Below are positions 50,238 through 62,100 of a stretch of 64,000 nucleotides of DNA, piece by piece. Below the pieces are notes generated by a model, which did no database searches, was not told the origin of the DNA, and saw only the letters and a list, made by a program, of their open reading frames with translations. The DNA comes from Drosophila pseudoobscura (Eukaryota > Arthropoda > Insecta > Diptera > Drosophilidae): positions 10,540,001-10,604,000 of the forward strand of contig NC_046683.1 in the NCBI RefSeq assembly GCF_009870125.1. Direction: 5' to 3'. The stretch's first letter is position 1. Each line of letters starts with the position of its first letter. The position numbers were made by a program, and so were the translations under genes.

Positions 50238-52501
50238 TGCTGCTGTTGGAGATGCTGCTGCGAATGCGAATGCGGATGCTGCTGCTGCTGATGACTGGAA
50301 GCGTGCTGTGGTGAAGCGTTTGTCGTGGATTGCACTTGTTGCTGCATGCCGTAGCCGTAGCCATTGGCGCCGCCGTTGCCCGGATACCCGTTGCCGTTGG
50401 CCTGCTGCTGCTGCTGGAGCTGGTGTTGGTGGTGCTGCTGCTGCGTGGTGGGCGATGGCGAGGCCGAGTACTGGGACATGGCAGCGCCGCCCACCGCTCC
50501 CACCCCGCCTCCGCCGCCATAGTCGGGCGGACTTCTAGGCGGCTCCGGTGGTTGCACGTTGGCCGGCGGTGGTGGCTGCACTTGCGGCACCGCCGAAGCG
50601 GCCGCGGCAGCTGCAGCAGCGGCCGCAGCTGCGGCGGCGGCATTTCCGCGCCGACTGGGCTTCGTTACGGGATCGCGCGACGGATGATGGTGCGCCGAGA
50701 TGGGCAGCGTGGCCGGATCTGGCTGGCCGCTCGACTTGACCGCGTTCTTGTGCAGCGTCGTGTTGTAGTGGCGCTTCAGGTGTCCGGAGCTGGTGAACCA
50801 CTTGTTGCAGGCCGTGCAGTTGTAGGTCTTGGGCCTGCGCGCCTCATTCGACTTCCAGGTGGCCGCCTTGGCCGTAAGGCTGTTGGCCGGCAGCACGGAG
50901 CTAGAGCTGGGTGGCTCGAAGCCGCGATAAGCGGCCTGCTGGCCCACGGCCACTGCTGGCGGGGCGCCATCCTGGCCCGGTCCGCCCGTCGTTGTGCTGG
51001 GGAACTCGGCCGGACTGGTGGCCACATTGGCACACAGATCGACGCCTCCGCCGCTGCCAGCCGTCGGATCGAATGACTTGTCCACGTAGTGCTGCGAGTC
51101 AGGGTACTCGGACTTGATCAGCCCGTGTCCTCCGTACTCCTGCTTGATGAGGGTAGCTCCGACGCCGACTCCTCCGCCCGCCTGGTGGTAGGGCGACTGC
51201 TTGGGCGAGTAGTACGGCGACTTGTCCACGCCGACGCCCAGACCGACGCCAAGGCCGAGGCCGAGTCCCGGCTGCTGCTGCATGTAGGGGGGCAGTCCCT
51301 CGACTCCCACTCCCGTCTGAGGCTGCTCCCAGCTGTGGAGGGCGCGCTGCTGCATGGACTGCATGGAGTGGAGGGGATCGGGCAGCGACAGAGGCAGGCC
51401 GGCGACGACAGCCTCGTGCTGGTGCTGTTGTTGCTGCTGCTGCTGCTGCTGAAGCAGCTGCTGGTGGTAGACCATCTTCTGGGAGTCGAGGTCGAGCAGC
51501 TCTCCGGGATTGGATCCGCCCGGTGGCTGAGGGGTGGGCATCTCCTCCTTGATGTACGGCGAGCTGGCGTACCCGCTGCTCCCGTACGGCGACTCGCCGT
51601 GCACGTTGGCGATGTGCTCCTGCAGCTCCTGTTCGTTGGTGGTGAGGATGCCGCACTTCTTGCACTGCAACTTGCAGCCCCCTCCGCCGCCGGCTCCGTT
51701 GGGGGAACCGGGTGGTCCACCCAGCTGGAGGTGCGAGGAGGTCGATGTGGGACTGCTGCTGCTGACGACGCGCGGACTCATCGCCGATGTGGTGGTGCTC
51801 ACGGCGCTGGGAGCACTCACCGCCTCCTCCGCGGCGCTGGGTAGGGCCGATGTTGGCGTCTGCAGGTACGGATGGTACCGCACCCCTGAGCTCTGTGCCG
51901 CATGCTTGCCGTAGTCGCCGCCGCCCACCAGTCCACTTCCAAAGCTGTAGTCGCTGCTCTGCTGCTGCTGTTGCTGTTGCTGCTGGTAGAACTGCTCGTA
52001 GCTGTTGATGTAGCTGCTGGCGTAGCTCTGCTGCTGCATTTCACCGCCGTATAGGCCGCCGTACAGCTGTTGCTGCTGCTGTTGTTGTTGCTGCTGTTGC
52101 TGTTGGGGCTGGCCACTGGCGGAGTACATGTGATGTGTGGCATAGGGCTGGTGGGTAATGCCCGTTACCTGTGGATCCGTGGCCATGCTCTGCTGCTGCG
52201 CTTGTTGCTGCTGCTGTGGTTGCTGTTGCTGCTGCTGTTGTCCCTGGGGCTGCTGCTGCTGGGGTGGCTGCGGTGTGCCGGGCTGGTTATCACTGGAATC
52301 GGCTGCGGCGCTTATTGTGGCATTTGGGGTTGCCGGGGCACTGTTGACACCGCCGCCGGCTGCTCCTGTCCCAGCACCACCACTGCCGCCGCTGCCAACT
52401 GCTGTCCCTCCTCCTCCTCCGCCGCCGCTGTCTGTGGCACTGCTTGAGGCCAGAGCCTCTGCCGCATGCAGTGGCGGCATTTCACTTTTTATGCTCGCCA
52501 T
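47336..52501 (-). CDS. dati: PolyQ C2H2 zinc-finger transcription factor, probably datilografo (1721 aa)
   Basis: One uninterrupted frame starting MASIKSEMPP; an in-frame TAG lies nine bases before the ATG, supporting this start. One C2H2-type finger is at about 278-301 (CKKC, H..H), a second at 560-584 (YNCTACNKWF), and four clustered fingers at 1438-1547 (KCLECDKEF, FRCQKCGKRF, HKCELCPKQF, HMCDICEKGF). Between them are long Gln, His, Ala, Ser and Pro/Met tracts. A basic PKKRR..TKRRR segment before the cluster may be a nuclear localisation signal. An Ala tract and an acidic stretch (EDDEDEEEGEEE) follow, with the end DIELY. Expected role is a nuclear DNA-binding regulator in neurons. Identity with D. 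melanogaster dati (CG2052, dot chromosome; required in female courtship) rests on remembered finger sequence and the ABCD neighbour, and is moderately sure. Confidence 0.8.
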
Positions 52502-55500
52502 GTACCGCTACATAAGTCAACGGCGTATCGCTCGTGCTCGTGCTGTTGCTGTTGTGTCTGCTGCTGCTTCTACTGCTTGGGCTGCGGCTGCGTGTGCTGC
52601 TCATGTGGCCGCTCTTCCTGGAGGTGCGTGCTGCTGCTTGAACTGCTTCCTTCCAACTGCTTTAACACTCCTGCTTCTTCTTGTGCGTATCGGGCCTAGG
52701 CTTGCATCCGCGCTCGCCTCTTTTCCTTCTCCTTCTCTTCTTTAGATTTTGTTTTCTTTTTTGTTGCTTTTCGTTGGCTTTTTGTTTTACCGTTCGTTTT
52801 ATTTGTTATTTTTTGTTTTAATTAATTTTTGGTTTTCATTTGTTGTATTTGGAACTGCAAATAATTAAATTATTTGATTCGATTATTAATTGTTTTAAGC
52901 AAAAAAAAAACAAGAAAAACAATCGCACACACACATACACAGACAGACAATCATCTAACTGTTCTTTGCATTCATTTTGGTTCGAGTTCTCTTTTCCTTT
53001 TTTCTGCACGTTTTTTTGCACTTTTTTGAGAAAATTCTTAAGAAAATACAAATGTAATTATAGTTTTGGTTTTTACATTCGAAAAATGTTTTTTTCTTTT
53101 AGCTTGGCTTCCGATTCTTTCACACCACTCGAAAAAAAAGAAATTCAACTGTGCAGCTTCTCCATGTGGCTCCTCTTTCGGGTTTGTGCTTACTTTTATG
53201 CGCCTGTATGCTCTCCTGCTGCTGGTGATACTCCTCTGCTTCTTCTACTGCTTGTCTGCTGCTTTCTTAACACAAATCAACAGAATGGGGTGCGGGTAAA
53301 AATGAACGGAAGGAAACAACAAAAAATGGTTTCAAACTTTTGCTCGGTGCGGCCGCCTCACTGTGCTATGCAAATTTTGAATTTTGTATTTTGTGTGCAA
53401 GAGAATGAGCGTGTTCAGTGCGACGTCTCTTTCGCTGCTGCCTCTTTTGCTCGCCTGATTCTTGGCTGGTTTCTGCGGCGAGTGACTGCGAGAGATCTCC
53501 GATTCTGCGATCTCCGACGACACGACGACGACGACGCTCTTTATTACATTTACCACAAGATCACTTTTTGGTTTGTCATTATTCTTTTCGGGGAAATGAA
53601 CATAAAAAAATTGTTTACAAACACAATATAAACACTTGGAATTATTATAAACTTTTTAAGGTTCTTTGTTTTTGGTTTTGGTTTAAGTCCGAAATAGAGT
53701 TTTAGTTTTTCTTTAATTTGCCGAGAATTTTGTCCAAAAATTTGTGAGGTTGATTTTGCCGTTTGGATTTTGGTTTTTTTTTTTGTTTAGTATGTAAGAA
53801 AATGAAACAAAAAAGGGCGCTAAAAGCTAAAATAGCCGCTCCACTCCGTTCGCACGCTTCGTCGCTTGTTCCCGTGTCCTTCTCCCTGCGTCCAAATACA
53901 AAATACAAATGACCGACGCCGACGTGCCGGCCAAGTTAAAACAAGGCATTTTTCATTCACGTTCACGAGTTTCGGGGCGGCAGCATGCCCACAGTGCTAG
54001 ATGTTGCCGGGCTACACCAAAATGTTGCTAGCTTTTGCGCATGCCCAGCGGCACTCAATTTTGCGTTCCATTTGGTGAGTTTCGGGCAGCGACGGCGGCA
54101 GCGACGACAGCGACGCCAGCAACATTTGCTCCGGCGGTGCTTGTGTATGTGTGTGTGTGCGTGTTGCCGCTCTATGTATATAGCGAAGCCGAGTTTTATA
54201 TGACCGTCGCTGTGTCTTCTGTCTCTTTCTCTGCTTGCTGCATTTGTTTTTGCTTTGACTCTGCTTTTGCATTGTGTTTTTGCGTTTGATTTTGCTTTTT
54301 TTTTTATCATTTATTGTATATATATGTATAAAAAATATATGGAAAAATAAAGGGGAAGCGACAGTGCTGCTGATGGAAATAATGATGTTGCAGACTTACG
54401 AAAATTCTCTACTCTACTGGATAACCTCAAGCCGGGTTTGCGTTCGGGTTTGGGTCAACCAACCTATTGGAACTCAGCTTCTGGGGAAGCTAGAGGAACC
54501 ATTCAAATGGCTATTACTTGCTTTTGGATAAATTGAACAAATTAGTTAACTTTGCGATCGGCGTTCGGCATAGTTGTATCTTTATATCTGCATTAATGCT
54601 GAACAACTGCTGACGATGAATGTTGACTGTACTGCTGGAAATAATTATTAATTACTTTAAGCAGTTACATATTTGAATTGCAGATCGGTGTTTGGGATGC
54701 CTCGCATATCATCAGCACTAAGCAGGCATACTGCTGTTGTTGATGATTAATGTTGATGGTTTCAGTTAAAGAACCTTTCAATTGGCTAAGACTTTCTTTT
54801 GAATGCTTTCAACAAGTTAATTGACGTTCAGATGAGGGTTATGCATGGTTCCCACAGTATTCAAAGGCCCAATTCAACCACGTGACAAGCACACAGCTGT
54901 GCTACAGTGGCGATGCATATGATTAACGTGTTCCGATAAGGCAAGACCTATTAATAAACTTACCATTTCGCATTAGTCAGCCATTGACTCACACTAACGT
55001 TAAGTGGCCCAGTCCAGTCCAGGCCAGTCCAGTCCAGAGCAGAGCTTACACTACTAGCCTAGTTTCGGACTCGAGTTGAGGACGGGTTGCCGATTGCCCG
55101 CGTCACAGGTCTCGTAAAAGTTGTCAACGCTTAAAAAATTAATAAACCCAACTTTTATTATGCACAGCATACGAAAATAAAGCGAAGAAAGACAACAAAG
55201 AGCAAACTAAAAATAGCTGCGGGAAGGGTTTCGGCATGGGTACGTTTGGTTCTGGCTTTTTTTCATGTTAGCATTTGGGTCTGGTCTGGGATATTCAGCC
55301 CAAAAGTATTTAAAAATCTTGCAAACGAAAATGTGAAGAGCTAATGGAGCCCAGATACTCGTACAAACGGACACGGGGATGTGGATGTGGATGTTGATGT
55401 GTTTGTGGATATGAATCTGGACAGGGGGCTAGAGGCAAGAGGCAAGCGGCAAGCGGCGGGCAACACACAAAGATACCCATTTATTCGACGTTGTGTCTGT

Positions 55501-58500
55501 GTCTGTGTGTGAGCGAGGCCTTGAGGAAGAGTTGAGTGGAGTACTAAAGAGTGAGCGGGACAGAGGGGGAGAGAGACAGAGAAGACAGACCGAAAATTTA
55601 CATACATGATTGTCATAAAAAATCAGCAAGCAAATTGTCAAATCCCTAAACTGACAATAAAACAATAAAGAAAACGGAGAGCGAAGAGCAAAGCCAAGAC
55701 GAAGAGTCAGAGATAGTGGCAGAGGAGTGCGGGATTCGAGAACGGCTGACAACTCGAAAGTACAGTGGGACCTGCTAGATTACGATAGGAAAATATAAAA
55801 CCATCCCTAATGGGATTTATGGGAACTTAAGGCGAATTAAATTATTTTATCACTTTGTCTTACTACGCAAAATGCTAGTTCTTCCTCGAATCGACTACTT
55901 TATACATACAAATTAGACTGAAATTTCAGGATTTATATGTATGTACTGCATGTATTTCCCATCCGTCTTAGGCGGGCTTCACAGTACCCACATTGTCTGC
56001 ATATGTCGGGCGAGCAAAGTAGGGCGAAAGCACGCGGAATGGCGGAGGAAAGAAGAGCCGAACGCAAAAGCAGAAACCGCATGCAAGCCTGTTGGCTATC
56101 ATTGCATAGGGAGGGGGAGATAAAAGGGAGAGCGATTGAGCGAGATAGCGGCAAAAGAAGTACGCCGAATGAGAGAGAGGGAGAGAGAGCTTTGGCGCAA
56201 CAGCTGATGCAACCGCTGCAGCCGGCTTAGTGTCTGCTATGGGATTAGACCGTTTTATGGCGCATTTATGGACACGCAACAGTTGCTTGGCAGGGCAGGG
56301 CGCGCAGGTAGGCCCTGCATCGTGCGCAGGAGGCTGAGAGCTGGCAGTTGCAACTCCTAATTGCAAGGTGCACGAGGGGGTGGGATGAGTTCTTGCTCTT
56401 GCGTGCTGGTGTCAATCAAATCCCAGTTGCAGTCACAGCGGACTCAATTTCTTCTCGCATTTCTTTTTGTTGGCCTCTCCCTGAGACTGCGTGAGTGTTT
56501 GTTTGCATGCACGTGTGTGTGTGCAGTTAATGACTTTTTAATTGAGCGCGTACAGCAGCTGTCACTGTCAGCGCCGTTACTTTTCAATTACGTGAGAGCG
56601 AGATGTACAAGAAAAGAGTGAGGCAGCGGAGAGAGCCAAGCGCCGCCAGTTGCTGGCTCTCTCCCTCTCTCTAAACTTAGCTCGACGCCAAGGTGTATTT
56701 TGGCAAGGTGAGATCTTACTTGCGTCTCACATAGTTTGCCACTCAAACTAAATATGCGGCTACATTAGTTACAATTTTATTTTGGCAATCCAGATCTGCC
56801 AATATTATGCCCATTCTCTCTCGGATTGAGGCATTTCTGTCATCGTTACCCTGTATTAGTTTATACCTTGGCCAGAACGAAGCGCTGCCAGGGGCTTTCT
56901 TGCAAGCTTCAACCGAGTCTTCGGCTCGGCTCCGAATTCGGCTTATGTAACGCTGGCGCCGCCATCAACGACGACCGCGCTTCTTATGACTCACTGGAGC
57001 CTCAGGGCCGACGCCAACCAAGTCGCTGCTGCTGCTATCGCCACCGGCAGAGCGGTGGCGGCTGCGCCGTTTGTTGTGGTTTCTCCGCGCCTACCGCCTC
57101 CCCTGGCTACTCTCCTGTTTGCGCTCTCTTCGTGTTCGTGTTGTTCTTGTGGCCCGGAGCCGGCTTCAAGTTTGCTTTGTTGTTATTCTTCTCCTTCTCC
57201 CCTGCCCATATTCTTCTTCTACTTGTTGACTTTGTCTCTGCGAAGTACACATAACACATGCACATATGTACATATGTATGTATGTACATGCATACATACA
57301 TATGTACGTAAGAGCAAATAGAGTATTCGTCATACACATGACCTGACAACGACCCTGTAACGGGGCCCCATGAATCGAACTGCTAATACAACGATTGGGG
57401 TTCCGTCTAAGGTACTCGCATATGTTAACTATCATTTTCAATACACTCTTTGGAATTTCTTCTTAACAATAAAATAATACCAAAGTTGTAGCTTAATCAT
57501 TTTAAAGAGATGAATCTCCAAATAGGAAACATAGGTGAAGTTTTTCATGTGGATTTATCTGTCTGAATACCAACAGATATACTGGAACGATCTGCATTAC
57601 ATATGTACATATGTTGTATGTCAGTTTTAAGCTCACTCCCGTAGAGGCCTTGGAGCAATGAATATTGGAACACAAGACAGATTTCACTTTATTCTAGAAC
57701 TTGGTTCCAAAACATACATATGTACATAAGCACATGAATATGCATTTATCTACGTGTATTAGCATATGTACATATGTGTATATGTACATATGTACATATG
57801 TATATATTTGCTCTTCACACGACGACAATTGTGAATTACACAGCAAGATTTACTTGTCCTCCTTCTTTTCTCGCTTTTTATTGTACTTCTTATTATGTAT
57901 TTTCGGTGTTCTATTGTTTTTTTCCTGTAGTTCTTTTTGTTTTTTCGTTTCTGTGTAGTTGTTTTTTTTTGCTTAAGAAATATTTTGTCGTCGTTTCTCA
58001 TTTCCCTGTAACACATACAAATCATCACGTTATGGGACTTTTATGGCATTTAATTTTCCAATTATTTGCTCAAAACTTCTTGTATATTTTTTAACCCAAT
58101 ATATAGGAACTATTTCTATGGAGTTTAAAGCGTACCGTATATATTTTCGATCAGCAAGGTGCCAAAGAACGATAGATACATATGTATATGGATGTACAAG
58201 CTGGTCAAAATTTCAGGCCCCGAAGCTAGCCATCCTTTCTTATTGTACTACTTGGTTGATTTCTTCTGGTCTTCTTATGGTTCTTCTTTCGCACATTCAT
58301 GCCCGTTGTTGTTCTTCTATTCTTCTTATACTTCTTTCTTTCACGTCTTGTGATGATGTCTTCAGTTGGTTTTGGGGGGCGGAGGCCAATGCCTCCTCTC
58401 GTATTTGCATATTTCTCAAGATTTTGCCACTTCCCAATTTCTAGGTAGAGAACAGAACGGGATAGCGATATACTAAGTGTCAAAGATGGGAAGGGGAGAG

Positions 58501-58872
58501 AGGAGCTAGATAAATAGGCCGAAATACATTGAAGAAATGCCAACAGCCAACGGCAAAACGTTATTAAGAGGGTGAAAAGCGAGAAAAATATCGAGAAACA
58601 GAACAAAAAAACACGCACAGAAAAAAAAAACACAGAGAAGGGGAAACTAAGCCAAAACCAAAATAACAAAACGAGCGACAAATGCTGCTCGATCATAATT
58701 GAAAAATGCATGCCACAAAAACAACAAGAAAAAAAGATGACGAAGAAGAGAAAAAAGAAGAAGAAAATGATGACAAAGACGAAAGAAATGATGTCGACAC
58801 TCTTGATACCCTTGGCGAACCTTTACGTTTCCCTCCAATGGAATCTCGTTGATCTAGTGTTCTAATTTTCTG
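52502..58872. other. Probable 5' untranslated/upstream region of the zinc-finger gene, no other gene seen
   Basis: The first few hundred bases are CAG/CTG-rich and likely leader. Beyond about 52740 the DNA is T-rich, then mixed. Landmarks: a diverged local duplication (54493-54575 and 54769-54850), a CCAGTC tract near 55010-55040, ACATATGTA arrays at 57250-57310 and 57710-57805, and a purine-rich strand at 58570-58790. I cannot place a promoter or noncoding exon. Confidence 0.5.
54493..54850 (+). repeat. Diverged local tandem duplication (~276-bp period)
   Basis: The segments 54493-54575 and 54769-54850 align: GAACC-TTCAA-TGGCTA, a CTTTTG stretch, TCAACAAGTTAATT versus TGAACAAATTAGTT, then a GCGTTC/ACGTTC block. 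Flanking CTGCTGA and AATGTTGA motifs also recur. Confidence 0.6.
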
Positions 58873-59002
58873 GGTAACTTTAATTTTCGGCATATACATA
58901 TATGATCCCTCTCTGAAAAGGTAAAACTTCAAGCTTTATTCCCTCATACATTTTTTTAAAATTTTTGTAGTTGAGAAAAAAAGCCGAATATTAAAGTTAC
59001 CC
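58873..59002. mobile_element. Short inverted-repeat element (MITE-like)
   Basis: The 20-base ends GGGTAACTTTAATTTTCGGC (58873-58892) and the complement of 58983-59002 match at 19 of 20 positions, enclosing 90 bp without coding capacity. No clear target-site duplication is seen. Confidence 0.55.
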
Positions 59003-59100
59003 ACTGTACATATATACTATACATACATATGTATGTATTCTTTAGGATCCACAAATTAATTCTTCTTACTATGGTGCAAAAATCTGGTCGAAACCATCAC

Positions 59101-59117
59101 ACCCTCTGCAAGGGTAT
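59101..59117 (+). mobile_element. Helitron-type terminal hairpin (DINE-1/SGM-like)
   Basis: ACCCTCTGCAAGGGTAT forms a 5-bp stem (ACCCT/AGGGT) with a CTGCA loop. This matches the 3' hairpin seen in Drosophila DINE-1/SGM Helitron-derived repeats. It lies 100 bp from the inverted-repeat element, so the two may be parts of one remnant. Confidence 0.5.
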
Positions 59118-62100
59118 AGCAATAAGTGAAGCACGAACAGCAACAGCTCTGTGAGAGCAGCAGCAAGGCAGAAGGACAGCAGAACAGCAGTACAGAAGGA
59201 GCTGGAAAAACAAAAAACAGCAGATGCACAACGCATCGAACAACAATAACCAAAATGCCAACACACGCAAGCAGTAGAGAACGGAACGGAGGGAGGGAGG
59301 GAGAACAGCCAACACTAGCAAGCAGCAGAAGGAGAGGGAGGGTGGCAGCCAGGCAGCAGGAACGAGAGCGAGAGCAAGAGAGATAGAGAGAGAGACACGC
59401 ATAGGAATTGAAATTTTAAAGGAATTCAATTTGAAATGCAAACAATGCTGCACATACACACACTCGCACACACTCTCAGACATTTGCCCGCCAAGAAGTG
59501 CAACAAAATGGCAATGAAACATGAGAGCCAGGCGGCAGCGAAATGAGCAGAGCGGTAGCAGCAGCCGCAGCAGAAACAGAAACAGAAACAGCGAGAGAGA
59601 CTACGTTGAGAGAGAATGTTGTGGGGAATGGAGAGGGAAAGGGCGCTATGCTGTAAAACGGAATGCTGTCTGCATTCCCCGCTGCGTCATGCGCCCGCCC
59701 CGCCTCCGGCACCGCCCGCCCGTCGTGCATGGCTAATCCTTGTCTGTGTCTTTATTTTACGTGTTTTTTGCAACTTGGTCGCCGGCGGCATGTGCAACAC
59801 GTTGCAAAACACGAACAACAGCAGCAGCCACATGATGGCCAGGCGATGCAATCTCGTTTTGTGCTCTGAGCTCTAATTTTGCCCTGCATCCTCTCTTTCG
59901 TTTCTGTTCCTTTGTGGTTTTTAGCTGTTGCTGTTTTTTTGTGTGCGTGTGTGAATCGGCAGCGACAGCAACAAAACGGCAAACGGCAAAAGAGAGCGAG
60001 AGAAAGAGCTACAGCGACACCCGCATGCTTTACTGTTAGCAACAAGTTGATTGCAGCTGTTGTACTGCTTGCATACGTAATGTAAAAATGATGTTTGAAA
60101 ACTGCTTGTTTTTCTGTCAGCTCGCGTGTTAAATGCAGTTTTAGCTGCTTCCGCTGCCACTACACTGCTTGAGCTGTTCTGCTTCCACTACCGCTAAAAC
60201 TGCTTTTCATGTTTACCGAAACTATTTAATGCAAGTAGCTATGCTGCATTTCCAGTGCATGCATTCTGATGGTTCCGCTTCTGATATTTAAAATGCCGTT
60301 AGACAACTGCTAGCTGGATGTCTAAAAATAACAGCAGTACCTCCCGTACTTGTATGTAGTCGTATGAAGACTAACACCAACTGAACAACTTTTCGCAATC
60401 GTATTATGACTAAGACCAACTGAAAGTTAAAGTAAACTAAACTCTAAAAATAAATGACTAAGGCTTGCTTAAGGGTTCGTACCTACATATGTATGTATAT
60501 TAAAATTAAAAGTAGCCAGGACATCCTGTAGATTAAGTTTTATACATAAAATAATAATAGTATTACTATTTATTGAGGTAATATTGATTCTCATGTTGCT
60601 TGCGCAAAAACCCTTCGAAGTATAGACATGCAAATGTATGCATGTTCATACATGCTGAAAAACTTTCCAATTCTAGATGCCCATTGCCGATTGATTGATC
60701 GCCAGCGGAAACGCTGCCCGCAAAAGTAGGCAGCAGCATGCCAGCTGTAACCGATTCTTGGAAGCAGGAAAATTTGGTAGCTGGAAAACTGAAAAACTGA
60801 CAAAACAAATTGACATCGAAATTGGGGTAAGACAGAAATTACCGTGGGCAGTGGCTCCAATCGAGGTAAAGGGCTACGGAGAGTGGGTTAAGAGGAGGGA
60901 TGGACTTGTTAAAACTTGACTGGCATTTGTTGTGTACAACTGTACTTTTTGTTCCACTCACACAGATGTGCACATACGCACATCCATGGACAGGGACGGG
61001 TACACATACACATGCGCCAAGCTTTAATCATTAAAAATTGTAACTGTTATTAATATTTAAGGCTCTATATAAGGGCAGGCGGCACACAGATGCAAACAAC
61101 CATGCACGCAAAGCACACATAGCCATTTGGGCAACTAACCGTGTCCATGTCTGTGTATATACACACCAATACAGATACACAGAACACACACACATACACT
61201 GTTGTAAAGCTTAATTGCAAGCCATCGTGTCCGCCGCCTGCCTGCCCCCCACATGACCATGGCTTTGGCCATCTCGCATCACCAACCCCCCTCCCTTGAC
61301 GCACACACACACACAACACCGCTCTACAACCTCCAGCCTCACCCAACCCCCCGTTCATCATCCCTATATTCATCAGTCTCCACCTCCTCGTTCTTCCCCT
61401 CTTCCTCTTTCGTCCACACATTCATTTGAGCTGACTCTAAAATATCCGAGCGCCAATTTAAATTTAATATCGACGCATGGGCAATCCACCACCAACACGC
61501 ACAGGCACATGTCCACACATACACTGAGACAAAAATTTGTTATATCTGAACATTGTACCAGGCAGAAAAGCTGAAAGTCTCTTACGTTTGTTTGGATTGT
61601 CTTGTGGTGTAGCAAATGGTCCTAGATTTGAACATACGAGTAGATATACTTATACTTATATAATTATAAGAGTGTACAGCAGATCAATTAGGTATTATAG
61701 CTGACAGCAGAGGCCAATAGCAAACACTCTCTGAAAGTTCAGTTTAAAGCAGTTCAGCTCTGTTTGATTGATCAAGGCTGTTTTTTTTTTAAAGAGCTGA
61801 TAGTTCCTCTTAATTCTACCATTAATAAAAGATAACTACAAATGTATTTGCAAATTATCTTTGAGATAGTCCTTGAATGCAGAGAATAGTTTTGTATATA
61901 GTTCTCAGATGATAAGCTGATGCTGATCTCTGCTTTCGGCTATTCCTTCAGCTTCAGCCTTACTTATTTGATATTATGATATTTTCGTAATATGTATTTT
62001 GTTGCTTGTTTTTGACAGTGTACTCGTATAGAGAACTGTCCATGCTGTACGTAAATCTATTTGGCACATTCATGCATAAAGTATTTAGTATCTTTGAGAT

